Shown here: one piece after another, positions 19,051-28,823 of the stretch | Layout of the letters: each line of letters opens with the position of its first letter | How positions within the stretch are numbered: position 1 is the stretch's first letter | Source of the DNA: Sva-07 sp963717385 | GTDB lineage: Bacteria; Actinomycetota; Acidimicrobiia; Acidimicrobiales; Ilumatobacteraceae | Assembly (NCBI GenBank): GCA_963717385.1 | Contig: CAVQWE010000006.1 | Location: 310,001-374,000 of the forward strand | DNA length: 64,000 nt | Direction: 5' to 3' | The notes under the pieces: generated by a model | Told to the model about the DNA's origin: nothing | Seen by the model: only the letters and a program-made list of their open reading frames with translations | Database searches by the model: none | Translations under genes and position numbers: made by a program

Positions 19051-19680
19051 ATGGCCCCCACGATCAGCGCACGTCAGCGGAACATCCTCGAGTTCATCGA
19101 ACAACAGATCCGCGAGCGTGGCTATCCGCCATCGGTTCGAGAGATCGGTGACGCCGTCGGGCTCACGTCACCGTCGACGGTGCACAGCCACCTCAACACC
19201 CTGCAGCGGCTCGGCTACCTGCGACGCGATCCCACCAAGCCACGCGCCATCGAAGTCCGCTACGACGTCAACAGCGGCGCAATGATGGAACGTCGCCCTG
19301 TGCGCCACGTCCCGCTCGTGGGCGATGTGGCTGCCGGCACCGATGTGCTCGCCGAGGAGAACGTCGAGGAACTGCTCCCCGTTCCTGTCGACTTCACCGG
19401 CGACGGCGAACTGTTCATGCTGCGAGTCCGAGGCGACTCGATGATCGACCTCGGCATCCTCGACGGCGACTTCGTGGTGGCCTCGCAGATCGCCAACCCG
19501 AACAACGGCGAGATCGTCGTCGCCGGCATCCCCGGCGGCGAGGCAACGATCAAGACCTACAGCCGCTCCGGCGCCGAGGTCACCCTGACACCAGCCAACA
19601 CCACGATGGATCCAATGAAGTTCACCGCTGACGAGGTCGAGATCTACGGCAAGGTCGTCACGGTCATGCGTCGCTACTGA
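19051..19680 (+). CDS. lexA: LexA repressor, SOS regulator
   Basis: Autoproteolytic repressor of the SOS regulon, 209 residues. The N-terminal winged helix contains PPSVREIGDAVGLTSPSTVHSHL (recognition region about residues 26-48, here given as a landmark). The cleavage bond is Ala95-Gly96 (VGDVAAGTDV), the nucleophile Ser130 (RGDSMIDLG) and the general base Lys168 (ATIKTYSR). The frame is open up to 18997, but that would begin inside the SOS box; ATG 19051 begins the standard APTISARQRNIL sequence. It is flanked by its own SOS box and promoter. The 3' end overlaps a convergent gene by 17 bases. Confidence 0.97.
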   Translation: MAPTISARQRNILEFIEQQIRERGYPPSVREIGDAVGLTSPSTVHSHLNTLQRLGYLRRDPTKPRAIEVRYDVNSGAMMERRPVRHVPLVGDVAAGTDVLAEENVEELLPVPVDFTGDGELFMLRVRGDSMIDLGILDGDFVVASQIANPNNGEIVVAGIPGGEATIKTYSRSGAEVTLTPANTTMDPMKFTADEVEIYGKVVTVMRRY

Positions 19681-20509
19681 GCGCCGTCTCACTTGCTGGT
19701 GGCGGCGGCGCCCACGGCGAGCGTTGCTCGTCGCCAGACTCCGGCGCCGGCGGACCTGCCGGGCGAGGCGGAGGTGGCGAGGCGGGTGCGAAATTCGGAG
19801 GCGGCGACACCAGCGGTGGCCCCGCTGGAGCGGTTGCGCCGGTGGTCGGTGCAGGCACCGGAAACCCCGGGGGGCTCGCTGGCCAGCCACCGGCATCGGG
19901 TGTCCACGGCGCATCGGGGGCCGCCGGCGTCGGAACTCGACGGCTGCCGAGCACCAGGAACACCCCACCGAGCACGAGCCCGACGATGGCTGCCGCCACG
20001 GCACCCCAGCGAAGCAGGGCAACGCCTTGATCGGGCGAACGACCGATCGCCACGGCAAACGGGTCGCCAGCAGTCGGCGCCACGGTGAGCACATGGTCGC
20101 CGGGAGTCTCGATGCGGACACTGCGAGCAGCGGTTCCAACGAATCCGTCGACGTCGTAACCGACCGGGTCGGCATCTTCGAACACGACGGGATCGCCGTT
20201 CGGGTCGAGCAACGTCAACGCCAACTCTGGTACGTCCTCTGGGTCCCGGTCATATCGGAGCTCGGCGTCGCATTCGCCCGCCAGCTGATCGAACTCGCCG
20301 CTCGTCTCGGCGTACAACAGGAAGGTTCCGGTCGCTTCGAAGTCGAGCGTTGTGTCGCATCCCACCGGGGCACGAGCGAAGGTGGCCACATTGTCGGCAC
20401 GCCGGTTGCCGGCGCCGATCCACAGTGCGACTGCTGTGGCGAGAAGTCCGACGAGCACGACGACTCCGACCACCAACATCCACCCCCGGCGGCCGGCGCG
20501 CTCGGTCAT
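19664..20509 (-). CDS. membrane protein with Pro-rich cytoplasmic tail, unknown function
   Basis: Unrecognised 281-residue protein. It has an N-terminal transmembrane segment (residues about 11-30), an extracytoplasmic beta-rich domain of about 130 residues containing two Cys (VGCDTTLDFEATGTF and AGECDAELRY) that could pair, a second transmembrane helix (about 165-190) and a 90-residue Pro/Ala-rich tail. The external domain, with its phrases TLDPNGDPV-like and ETPGDHVLTVAP, resembles a carbohydrate-binding or pre-peptidase beta sandwich, but this is a guess. It follows dapC by 40 bases on the same strand. Confidence 0.7.
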   Translation of the reverse strand: MTERAGRRGWMLVVGVVVLVGLLATAVALWIGAGNRRADNVATFARAPVGCDTTLDFEATGTFLLYAETSGEFDQLAGECDAELRYDRDPEDVPELALTLLDPNGDPVVFEDADPVGYDVDGFVGTAARSVRIETPGDHVLTVAPTAGDPFAVAIGRSPDQGVALLRWGAVAAAIVGLVLGGVFLVLGSRRVPTPAAPDAPWTPDAGGWPASPPGFPVPAPTTGATAPAGPPLVSPPPNFAPASPPPPRPAGPPAPESGDEQRSPWAPPPPASETALSSDA

Positions 20510-20549
20510 CGAGCGGCCTGCCCGCGTGCTTGGCTCGTTGCCATGTCCC

Positions 20550-21662
20550 TCATCGTCGCGCCGAGGCGAGGCGATCGGCGACCATTTGCACGCGTTCGTC
20601 GGGCTGTACCACCGCCACCCGCACGAAGTGGGCGCCGTCGGCTCCGTAGAACTCCCCAGGGCTCACCAGCGCTCCCCCGTCACGAGCGAGCCGTTCGGTG
20701 TATTCCCAGCCGTCGCTGACCGGGATCCACAGGTAGAACGCTCCCTGCGGCAACGGCACCGGCTCGCCCGACCACTCGGACAACACGCCGGCGAGCAGAT
20801 CGAGTCGAGCGCGGTAGCGCGCACGCTGCACCTCGACATGTTCGTCGTCGTCGAGAGCAGCAATCGCTGCTGACTGCGCCGGACCCGGCACCATCATCCC
20901 GACATGCTTTCGAATCTCTTGGAGATATGACACCAGCTCGGCGTCGCCGGCATAGAACCCGACACGGACACCAGCGAGATTCGAACGCTTCGACAGCGAG
21001 TGGACAGCAACCACTCCGTCGACGCCTGACTCGAGGATCGTGCGTCCACGTTCGGACCAGGTGAACTCCACATAGCACTCGTCGGAGAACACCGGCACCC
21101 CGTGTGCCCGGCCCCACGCGGCAGCGGCATCGAGGTCGTCGAGCGCACCGGTCGGGTTGCCTGGGCTGTTGATCCACAGCAGCAGGGCCCGTTCGGCGTC
21201 GGCCGGGTCGATCGAGTCGAGGTCGATCCGCCCGTCGGGCAGCAAACGCACCGGCACCGGCCGACAGCCGGCGAGGATGGCTCCCATCTCGTAGCTCGGG
21301 TACGCAATGGCCGGATACAGCACCGTGTCGCGCGATGGCGTCCGCAACTGCATCCACTGCGGCAACGTCGCGACGAACTCTTTCGAGCCGATCGTCGCTG
21401 CGATCTGAGCTGCGGGGACCTCCACGTCGAATCGGCGCCGAATCCATCGTTGGGCTGCTTCGCGGAACGCCAGCGTGCCGATGCTCGGCGGGTAGGAACG
21501 CTCGGTTCCGCTCGACGCCAACGCCTCGATCACCGCTGCCGGTGGCGGATCGAACGGGGTGCCGACCGAGAGGTCGACGGTGCCACCGCGATGCGCATCG
21601 GTGATCGGCTTCAACCGGTCGAGGCGGTCGTACGGGTACGGCGGCGGGACGAAGCCGCTCAC
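20550..21662 (-). CDS. dapC: succinyldiaminopimelate transaminase-like class I aminotransferase
   Basis: PLP-dependent aminotransferase, about 370 residues, likely N-succinyl-LL-diaminopimelate aminotransferase of lysine biosynthesis. Visible are DLSVGTPFDPPP near the start, GSKEFVATLPQW, YPAIAYPSYEMGA, LLLWINSPGNPTG (Asn for PLP), FSDECYVEFTW and the PLP lysine context HSLSKRSNLAGVRVGF. GTG 21662 is chosen because it overlaps the hflX stop (GTGA) and precedes SGFVPPPYPYDRL; upstream residues look like shadow sequence. The operon contains dapF, supporting the DapC assignment, although the substrate cannot be proven from sequence. Confidence 0.85.
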   Translation of the reverse strand: MSGFVPPPYPYDRLDRLKPITDAHRGGTVDLSVGTPFDPPPAAVIEALASSGTERSYPPSIGTLAFREAAQRWIRRRFDVEVPAAQIAATIGSKEFVATLPQWMQLRTPSRDTVLYPAIAYPSYEMGAILAGCRPVPVRLLPDGRIDLDSIDPADAERALLLWINSPGNPTGALDDLDAAAAWGRAHGVPVFSDECYVEFTWSERGRTILESGVDGVVAVHSLSKRSNLAGVRVGFYAGDAELVSYLQEIRKHVGMMVPGPAQSAAIAALDDDEHVEVQRARYRARLDLLAGVLSEWSGEPVPLPQGAFYLWIPVSDGWEYTERLARDGGALVSPGEFYGADGAHFVRVAVVQPDERVQMVADRLASARR

Positions 21663-22969
21663 TGCGGTTCCTCGGCCGCGAATTCGGACAGTCGGCCCGC
21701 CGACGCATCGGAGAGTCGCGCTCTGATGGTCCATGCCGCCGCCCCATCGGCCACCGACACCACTTCACCTTCGCGGTGCACTGCCGCCAGGATGTCGCCG
21801 CGGTCGTAGGGCACGACCAGTTCGTGCACCACGCTGAGAGTTCTCAACCGATCGGCCATCGTGCGCAGGAACACGTCGATGCCCTCTCCGGTCGTGGCCG
21901 ACAGCGCCACCGAACCCGGGTGGTCGCGGACGAGCTGTTCGGCGGTGTCGGGAGCAAGATCGGCCTTGTTGAACACCAGCAGCTCGGGCACCGCCGTGGC
22001 CTCGATTTCGCCGAGCACTTCGCGCACCGCGTCGATCTGACCCTCGGGGTCGGGAGCGCTGGCGTCGACGACGTGCACGAGATAGTCGGCCAACGCGGCC
22101 ACCTCGAGGGTTCCCTTGAACGACTCGACGAGCCCGTGCGGCAGTCGATTGATGAAACCTACGGTGTCGGACAGCAGCACCGGCTCACCGCCGGGGAGCG
22201 CGAGACGCCTGGTGGTTGGATCGAGTGTGGCGAAGAGGCGATCCTCGACGAGCACGCCGGAGTCGGTGAGCTTGTTGAGCAACGACGACTTACCGGCGTT
22301 GGTGTAACCAACGATCGCCACCGAACCCAAGCCGCTGCGGCCTCGCCCTTTGCGCTGCAGCTCGCGGGTATCGGCGAGCGACGCAAGGTCGCGTTCGAGC
22401 TTGTTGATGCGGCGCATGATGCGCCGGCGGTCGACTTCGATCTTGGTTTCGCCGCCGCCGAAGCGTGCGCCCACACCACCGCGCTGCTGTGACAGCTTCG
22501 CGTCGGCACCGCGACGGAGCCGCGGCAGGCGGTAGCGCAGCAGCGCGAGCTCGACTTGCGCCTTGCCCTCGAGGGTGTGGGCGTTCTGCCCGAAGATGTC
22601 GAGAATGACCGCTGTTCGATCGATGGCGGTTCGCCCGAGCAACTTTTCGAGGTTGAACTGTTGGCCAGGCGAGAGCTCGTTGTCGAACACGACGGTGTCG
22701 GCGTCGACCGCAAGGCAGAGCTGCTTCAACTCTTCGGCTTTGCCTTTCCCGATGTACCACGTGTGATCAGGGCTGTCGCGACGCTGGACCATGCGCTCGA
22801 CCACATCGGCTCCGGCGGTGTCGACGAGCAACGCCAATTCGTCGAGACTGGCGTCGATTGACTCGTCGGCCTCCCTTGGATCGGCGACAGCGACCAGGAC
22901 GATCTTTTCTCTGATCGTGCGATCGATCAGCGTCCCAGCGAGTGCCTCGTTGTAGGGCGTATTGCTCAT
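21659..22969 (-). CDS. hflX: GTPase HflX
   Basis: Ribosome-associated GTPase that splits or rescues 50S and 70S ribosomes. The 436-residue protein has the N-terminal HflX domain (GKAEELKQL, FDNELSPGQQFNLEKLLG, DRTAVILDIFGQNA), the coiled helical linker with RGGVGARFGGGETKIEVDRR, and the G domain: G1 GYTNAGKSSLLN, G2 FATLDPTTR, G3 DTVGFI, G4 NKAD. A C-terminal tail follows. ATG 22969 overlaps the dapF stop (ATGA). An upstream open frame exists but is out-of-frame shadow of dapF. Confidence 0.96.
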   Translation of the reverse strand: MSNTPYNEALAGTLIDRTIREKIVLVAVADPREADESIDASLDELALLVDTAGADVVERMVQRRDSPDHTWYIGKGKAEELKQLCLAVDADTVVFDNELSPGQQFNLEKLLGRTAIDRTAVILDIFGQNAHTLEGKAQVELALLRYRLPRLRRGADAKLSQQRGGVGARFGGGETKIEVDRRRIMRRINKLERDLASLADTRELQRKGRGRSGLGSVAIVGYTNAGKSSLLNKLTDSGVLVEDRLFATLDPTTRRLALPGGEPVLLSDTVGFINRLPHGLVESFKGTLEVAALADYLVHVVDASAPDPEGQIDAVREVLGEIEATAVPELLVFNKADLAPDTAEQLVRDHPGSVALSATTGEGIDVFLRTMADRLRTLSVVHELVVPYDRGDILAAVHREGEVVSVADGAAAWTIRARLSDASAGRLSEFAAEEPQ

Positions 22970-23775
22970 GGGGCTTCCACCTCGACCTCGATTGCCCCGA
23001 CGTAGGTTGCCGGACCGGTGAGCACTGCACGCTCGGGTGCTTCGTCGGAGAATCTCACCGTGGCTGTTCCTCCGTCCATGTGAACAATGACCTCGCTGAC
23101 CCCACGCGACACGAGGCCCCACGATCGAGCGGCATAGGCCGCAGCGCAGGCGCCGGTGCCGCAGGCTTCGGTGATGCCCGCACCGCGTTCGTGGACCCGC
23201 ATCGTGACCGCATTCGGTTCGGGACCGGGCTCGATGATCTCGAGGTTGACCTGGGGTACTTGACCGCCGAGTTGCGCCAGGTCGACGACCGCCACCTCGT
23301 CGACGCCGACCACGCTGTGCGGATTGCCGAGGCTGAGGTGTGCCACTGGACGGTCGGGATGACATCCGAGTGCCGACCAGCCAGCTGGCTCGTCGATCGT
23401 CGACACGTCACCCATCTCGACCCGAGCCGTGATCGTCGACGGGTCGTCGGTGGCATCGAGCACGACCAGACGGTCGCCGGCGTCGGTGAAGATGAGTTGG
23501 TCGGAGAGGTCACCTCGCCGAACGGCGAGCGCCTGAGCGAAGCAGCGGATGCCGTTGCCGCTCATCTCGGCACGTGACCCGTCGGCGTTGTACAGCGTCA
23601 TGCGCGCTGCGTAACCCTCGTGCGTTTCGGCGACGAGCAACCCGTCGGCGCCGATCCCACGACGTCGATCGCAGACCCGTCGGGCAAACGCAGCCAGATC
23701 GTCGACGTTCGGGTGGAACGCGACCAGGAAGTCGTTGCCGAGACCGTGGTGTTTGGTGAGATTCAGAGTGGTCAT
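22966..23775 (-). CDS. dapF: diaminopimelate epimerase
   Basis: Converts LL- to meso-diaminopimelate for lysine and peptidoglycan. The 269-residue protein has KHHGLGNDFLV at the N-terminus, the first active Cys in MSGNGIRCFAQAL and the second in ACGTGACAAAYA, both present. The ATG at 23775 overlaps the miaA stop (ATGA), and the stop overlaps the hflX start. Four-base overlaps at both ends show tight translational coupling within this operon. Confidence 0.96.
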   Translation of the reverse strand: MTTLNLTKHHGLGNDFLVAFHPNVDDLAAFARRVCDRRRGIGADGLLVAETHEGYAARMTLYNADGSRAEMSGNGIRCFAQALAVRRGDLSDQLIFTDAGDRLVVLDATDDPSTITARVEMGDVSTIDEPAGWSALGCHPDRPVAHLSLGNPHSVVGVDEVAVVDLAQLGGQVPQVNLEIIEPGPEPNAVTMRVHERGAGITEACGTGACAAAYAARSWGLVSRGVSEVIVHMDGGTATVRFSDEAPERAVLTGPATYVGAIEVEVEAP

Positions 23776-24686
23776 GCGGTGAGAGCCTCGATCACGAACG
23801 GTGTCGCCTCGGCGACCGCGTCGTGCTCGACCTCGATCCAGCGTACGCGTGGATCGCGACGGAACCATCGCTCTTGGCGGACGGCGAACTGCCGGGTGCG
23901 GGTGATGATGGTGGCGATCGCTTCATCCTGGCTCATGCGTCCGTCCAACATCGCCAGAGTTTCCTTGTACCCGAGCGCCTGGGCGGCGGTCCTCGAGAAT
24001 CCGTTGTCGGCGAGCGCCTGGACCTCCGCAACGAGGCCGAGCTCGATCATCCGTTGCACACGCTCGCCGATCCTGGCCGTGATGACATCTCGGGGCCAGC
24101 GCAGCCCGACCTGGGTGACCTCGGACGGCGGATACTCGTCGACACCCGGACCGAACGAGCTGAACGGTCGACCACTCCCGAGTGTGACTTCGAGTGCTCG
24201 AACCAGACGACGGCGATTGCCGGGCTCGATCTTGCTGGTTGCTGCCGGGTCGAGCGCGTGGAGACGTTCGAACAGTGCGGCGGTGTCGCTGTCCGATTCG
24301 AGTTCTCGTCGAATGTCAGGCCACTGCCCGGGCAGGTCGAAGTCGTCGATCACCACCCGGTGGTACAGGCCTGTGCCACCAACGAGCAACGCCCGCCTCC
24401 CCGAGAGGGCGATTGCCGCCAGCGCGGCGGCGTAGGCGTCGCGGAAGTCGGCGACGGTGAACTCGTCGGTCGGCTCGACGAGGTCGAGCAGGTGGTGCGG
24501 GATCTCGGCCCGCTCGACTGACGTCGGCTTGGCGGTGCCGATGTCCATGCCGCGGTACACCTGCATGCTGTCGATCGAGACGAGGTCGACGTCGTTCAAC
24601 TGACGAGCGGCCGCCATGGCCACCGCCGACTTCCCCGATGCCGTCGATCCGACGATCGCGACCCGCAGCGGTGTGCCCGCTGTCAG
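23772..24686 (-). CDS. miaA: tRNA dimethylallyltransferase, apparent CTG start
   Basis: Adds dimethylallyl to A37 of tRNAs reading UNN codons, the step before MiaB. The P-loop VAIVGSTASGKSAVA and following LVSIDSMQVYRGMDIGTAKP are present only if translation begins upstream of ATG 24623. The only start-like codon in frame is CTG at 24684-24686, which overlaps the stop of the upstream gene (CTGA), exactly where an ATGA overlap would sit. The resulting protein is 304 residues, normal for MiaA. Either CTG is used as a coupled start or the sequence has one wrong base (CTG for ATG or GTG). Confidence 0.93.
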   Translation of the reverse strand: MTAGTPLRVAIVGSTASGKSAVAMAAARQLNDVDLVSIDSMQVYRGMDIGTAKPTSVERAEIPHHLLDLVEPTDEFTVADFRDAYAAALAAIALSGRRALLVGGTGLYHRVVIDDFDLPGQWPDIRRELESDSDTAALFERLHALDPAATSKIEPGNRRRLVRALEVTLGSGRPFSSFGPGVDEYPPSEVTQVGLRWPRDVITARIGERVQRMIELGLVAEVQALADNGFSRTAAQALGYKETLAMLDGRMSQDEAIATIITRTRQFAVRQERWFRRDPRVRWIEVEHDAVAEATPFVIEALTA

Positions 24687-24985
24687 AGCTGCTCGCCCTC
24701 GGCGATGCGCTGATGGTGGTGGATCACTTCGGCAACGATGAAACGCAGGAACTTCTCGGTGAACACCGGATCGAGGCCCGACTGCTCGGCCAAGGCCCGC
24801 AGCCGTTCGATCTGGATCCGCTCGCGATCCTCGTCAGCAGCGGGCAATTCGACGGTGGCCTTGTACCGGCCGACCGCTTTGGTGATCTTGAATCGCTCGG
24901 CGAGCAGGTGCACGAGTGCTGCGTCGATGTTGTCGATGCTGGCTCGATAGTCGGCCAGCTGCGGATCGACGGTCGGCTCGCTCAT
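24683..24985 (-). CDS. chorismate mutase, AroQ type
   Basis: A 100-residue all-helical chorismate mutase converting chorismate to prephenate. Motifs are RASIDNIDAALVHLLAERF (residues 14-32), TKAVGRYK with the catalytic Arg/Lys, DRERIQIERL and FTEKFLRFIVAEVIHHHQ. It opens a coupled run with miaA, dapF, hflX and dapC. In Actinobacteria such short AroQ proteins often work with DAHP synthase; that partner is not in this window. Confidence 0.88.
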   Translation of the reverse strand: MSEPTVDPQLADYRASIDNIDAALVHLLAERFKITKAVGRYKATVELPAADEDRERIQIERLRALAEQSGLDPVFTEKFLRFIVAEVIHHHQRIAEGEQL

Positions 24986-25025
24986 CGCCTGCGACGCTAG
25001 TCGCCACCCACGACTCGCTCCCGAA

Positions 25026-25063
25026 AAATCCCCGGATCGTGACGCCCACCGTCATGATCCAGG
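25026..25063 (-). terminator. intrinsic terminator of miaB
   Basis: Arms GGATCGTGACG (25034-25044) and CGTCATGATCC (25050-25060) form an 11-bp stem with one G-U pair and a 5-base loop. On the minus strand it is followed by GGGGATTTTTCGGG, giving a T5 run. It lies just after the miaB stop and before the chorismate mutase gene. Confidence 0.75.
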
Positions 25064-25091
25064 GACATTTCGCAGGATGTGGGGTCGAGGA

Positions 25092-26514
25092 TCAGAGCGC
25101 GGCGACGGGAATGCGGAGTTTGTGCGTGGGCTCCGACAAGAACTCGACGAACTGGCCTTCGAGGAAGTGCGGGGCGCCACGAGTGATCTCGACGGTCGCG
25201 TAACTGCCCGTGCGCAGCGGGCGCGGCGGCGTGAAGTGCACGAGCTTGTTCTGGCGGGTGCGGCCGCTCGTCACCGACGGGTCGCGCTTGCTCGGGCCTT
25301 CGATCAGGACCTCTTCGATGCGGCCCACACGAGCCTCGTGGCGACGCAACGCCGAACGCTCGACGACGAGGTGGAGGCGTTGGAACCGCTCGGACGCAAC
25401 TGCTGGATCAACGAAGTGGGCCTCCATCGCCGCGGCTTCGGTGCCCTGGCGTGGAGAGAAGATGAATGTGTACGCGTAGTCGTATTCGGCTTCGGCTGCA
25501 ACGGCCAAGGTGTGTTCGAAATCGGCTTCGGTCTCGCCGGGGAACCCGACGATGATGTCGGTCGAAACTGCCAGGTCCTCGATGGCGCGCCGGGCGTCGG
25601 CGAGCCGTTCGAGATAGCGCTCGGCGGTGTAGCCGCGGTGCATCAGGGCCAGCACCCGGTCGCTGCCCGACTGCAGCGGATAGTGCAGGTGCTCGCACAC
25701 GGCTGGCGTCTCGGCCATCGCAGCGAACGTCTCGGGGCGCATGTCCTTGGGGTGGGGGCTGGTGTACCGAACTCGGCGGATTCCGTCGACTGGCGCCGAC
25801 GTCGCGGAGCAGGTCGGAGAACAGCGGGCGCAAACGAGCAGTCGAATCGCCGGCTTGGCGCGCCGCCAACTGCAGGTCGCGGCCGTAGCTGTTGACGTTC
25901 TGGCCGAGCAACGTCACCTCGGTGACGCCGTTGGCGCCCAGGTCGGCGACCTCGGCAAGGATCTCGTCGTAGGGGCGGCTGATCTCGGTACCGCGAACAG
26001 CGGGCACGATGCAGAAGGCACAGTTGTTGTCGCACCCGATCTGGATGGTCACCCACGCGTTGTACGACGTCTCACGACGCGCCGGCAGCGCCGAGGGGAA
26101 CATCGCTTGGTCGTCGATGACCGCTTCGGTGAGGATCTCGGTGATCGGACGGTCGGACGTGCGCGCTTGGGCCACGAGTTCCGCGGCCCGGTGCACGTTG
26201 TGCGTGCCCATCACCACATCGACGTAGCCGGCCCGCTGTGCGACCAGGTCCTGGTCCTTCTGAGCGAGACAGCCCGACACGACGATCTGACGCCCCTCGC
26301 GTTCGCCCTTCCAGGTCTTCAGGTGGCCAAGGTTGCCGTAGAGCTTGTTGTCGGCGTTCTCACGGATGCAGCAGGTGTTGAGCACGACGACATCGGCGTC
26401 GGCCTCGTTGTCGGCACGCACCAGCCCGTCGGCTTCGAGCAGGCCGGAGATCCGCTCGGAGTCGTGCTCGTTCATCTGGCAGCCGTAGGTGCGCACGATG
26501 TAGCTACGGGACAT
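25092..26514 (-). CDS. miaB: tRNA-2-methylthio-N6-dimethylallyladenosine synthase (frame broken near 25791)
   Basis: Radical SAM methylthiotransferase acting on the MiaA product. The N-terminal UPF0004 domain has YGCQMNEHDSERI, VVLNTCCIREN and VVSGCLAQ (three cluster Cys). The radical SAM motif is IGCDNNCAFCIVP, and a C-terminal TRAM-like domain (residues about 400-470) ends in LRIPVAAL. After DLLRDVGA one extra base near 25791 shifts the frame, which resumes VDGIRRVRYTSPHPKDM. Reconstructed length is about 474 residues. ATG 26514 is followed by the conserved SRSYIVRTYGCQ. miaA lies immediately downstream but behind a terminator. Confidence 0.93.
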
Positions 26515-26578
26515 GGGGTCAGAGGCTACTGGCACAGCGACACGGCGGTCTGGCCTCCCGGTCGCTATCGTGCCGCCC

Positions 26579-27010
26579 GTGCTTGCCATCCTCGTTCCCG
26601 AGAACAACGACCTCTACCGGATCCTCTACTTCGTGCACATCCTGTCGGCGATCATCGCCTTCGGTCCACTGTTCTTCTATCCGAAGTTGCAGCGTGCCGG
26701 CCAGACCGCCGAAGTCGCCCGCTTGCACATGCGACTCGTGTTCCCAGCCCTCGTGTTGCTCTGGGTCGCTGGCATGGGCATGGCCGGCGTCGGCAAGATC
26801 GACCTCGCCGGCACCCCGTTCGTGACCTCGACGATCCTGCTGTGGCTGATCGCTCTTGCTGTGAGCTGGTTCATGATCCGCCCGGCACTCACCGAAACCG
26901 GTGACGACACCCGCAAGATCATGGCCGCCGGTATCGGCATCACCCACCTGATCCTGGTGGTCTCGCTCTATCTGATGATCTTCAAGCCGGGCGGCTACGA
27001 GTTCAACTGA
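26579..27010 (+). CDS. DUF2269-like integral membrane protein
   Basis: A 143-residue membrane protein with four predicted helices: LYRILYFVHILSAIIAFGPL, LVFPALVLLWVAGMGMAG, TSTILLWLIALAVSWFMI and AAGIGITHLILVVSLYLMI. The histidine in FVHILSAI and the overall pattern match DUF2269/CopD-like membrane proteins of unknown function. GTG 26579 is chosen since it begins just before the first helix and the longer frame would run into the miaB start region. It is divergent from miaB with 64 bases between starts; no clear Shine-Dalgarno is visible. Confidence 0.65.
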   Translation: MLAILVPENNDLYRILYFVHILSAIIAFGPLFFYPKLQRAGQTAEVARLHMRLVFPALVLLWVAGMGMAGVGKIDLAGTPFVTSTILLWLIALAVSWFMIRPALTETGDDTRKIMAAGIGITHLILVVSLYLMIFKPGGYEFN

Positions 27011-27031
27011 CCCGACACGTATCGGCGGTGA

Positions 27032-27466
27032 TCAGCTGGCGCCCATGACGAGTCGACCCTCGTCGTCGATCTTCGCGTAGGGGTTGTGGGCAAGCTCCCA
27101 CAAGTGCCCGTCCGGGTCGGCGACGTACGACGAATGCCCGCCCCAGAAGGCCGTGTGTGGCTCGACCATCGCTGTGGCACCAGCCGCCACCCATTCGGCG
27201 AACACTTCGTCGACCTCGGCCACCGTGGCCAGGTTCATCGCAAGGGTGACCCCGCGAAATCCTGACCCCTCGGCGGAGACCTTGGCGTCGTCGGCCAACG
27301 CCGACCATTCGTAGAGCCCGAAGACCGAGCCCTGCATCTCGAAGAACGTGATCGCCGGCATCGACGCCGATGACTTCTCCCAGCCGAGCGACTCGTAGAA
27401 CGCGGTGGACCTGGCGAGGTCGGACACGCCGAGCGTGACGATCGAAATGCGATTGGGAACAGTCAT
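27032..27466 (-). CDS. VOC (glyoxalase/bleomycin resistance) family protein
   Basis: A 144-residue protein with two beta-alpha-beta-beta-beta repeats. Start ISIVTLGVSDLARSTAFYESLGW is the classic first repeat; the second ends SYVADPDGHLWELAHNPYA, with the Glu in a metal-ligand position. Members include glyoxalases, dioxygenases and antibiotic-binding proteins, and the substrate cannot be assigned. It lies downstream of recA on the same strand, separated by a strong hairpin. Confidence 0.85.
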   Translation of the reverse strand: MTVPNRISIVTLGVSDLARSTAFYESLGWEKSSASMPAITFFEMQGSVFGLYEWSALADDAKVSAEGSGFRGVTLAMNLATVAEVDEVFAEWVAAGATAMVEPHTAFWGGHSSYVADPDGHLWELAHNPYAKIDDEGRLVMGAS

Positions 27467-27475
27467 ACGGCCAGT

Positions 27476-27526
27476 CTGGCGCTCCGGTCCGGGCAGGGAC
27501 GGGTCCGGCGAGGACCGGAACGCCAG
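27476..27526 (-). terminator. hairpin downstream of recA, likely terminator
   Basis: Arms CTGGCGCTCCGGTCC (27476-27490) and GGACCGGAACGCCAG (27512-27526) pair over 14 of 15 positions with a 21-base loop, starting six bases after the recA stop. No clear T-run follows, so termination may need other factors. Confidence 0.5.
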
Positions 27527-27532
27527 CGGGAC

Positions 27533-28597
<1,065 letters not shown>

Positions 28598-28733
28598 GTC
28601 ATGTCTCGCTTTCGTCGTGCGGCGGGCGAACCCGGTGCGGTTGGTGATGTGCACCGTAGAGAGGGGGTGTCACAGAGTTGATCGAGGGTTGCTGATCGTG
28701 GACATCGGGCCGATCGGGCGACCGAATGACATG

Positions 28734-28763
28734 AGTGTAACCAACGAACAATCGTTCGGTCAA
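28734..28763 (-). promoter_or_regulatory. recA promoter overlapped by SOS box
   Basis: On the minus strand TTGACC (28758-28763) and TACACT (28734-28739) are spaced by 18 bases, and the SOS box fills most of the spacer. LexA bound there would block RNA polymerase directly. The inferred transcript has a leader of about 130 bases. Confidence 0.65.
28746..28757. promoter_or_regulatory. SOS box (LexA operator) of recA
   Basis: GAAC-AATC-GTTC on the plus strand, perfect half-sites, lying directly after the recA -35 element. Confidence 0.85.
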
Positions 28764-28823
28764 GCATCTCCGAGGCGAACGCCCGAGTACCCCACTCGAG
28801 CGTGGATGTCGATGCGACGCAGG

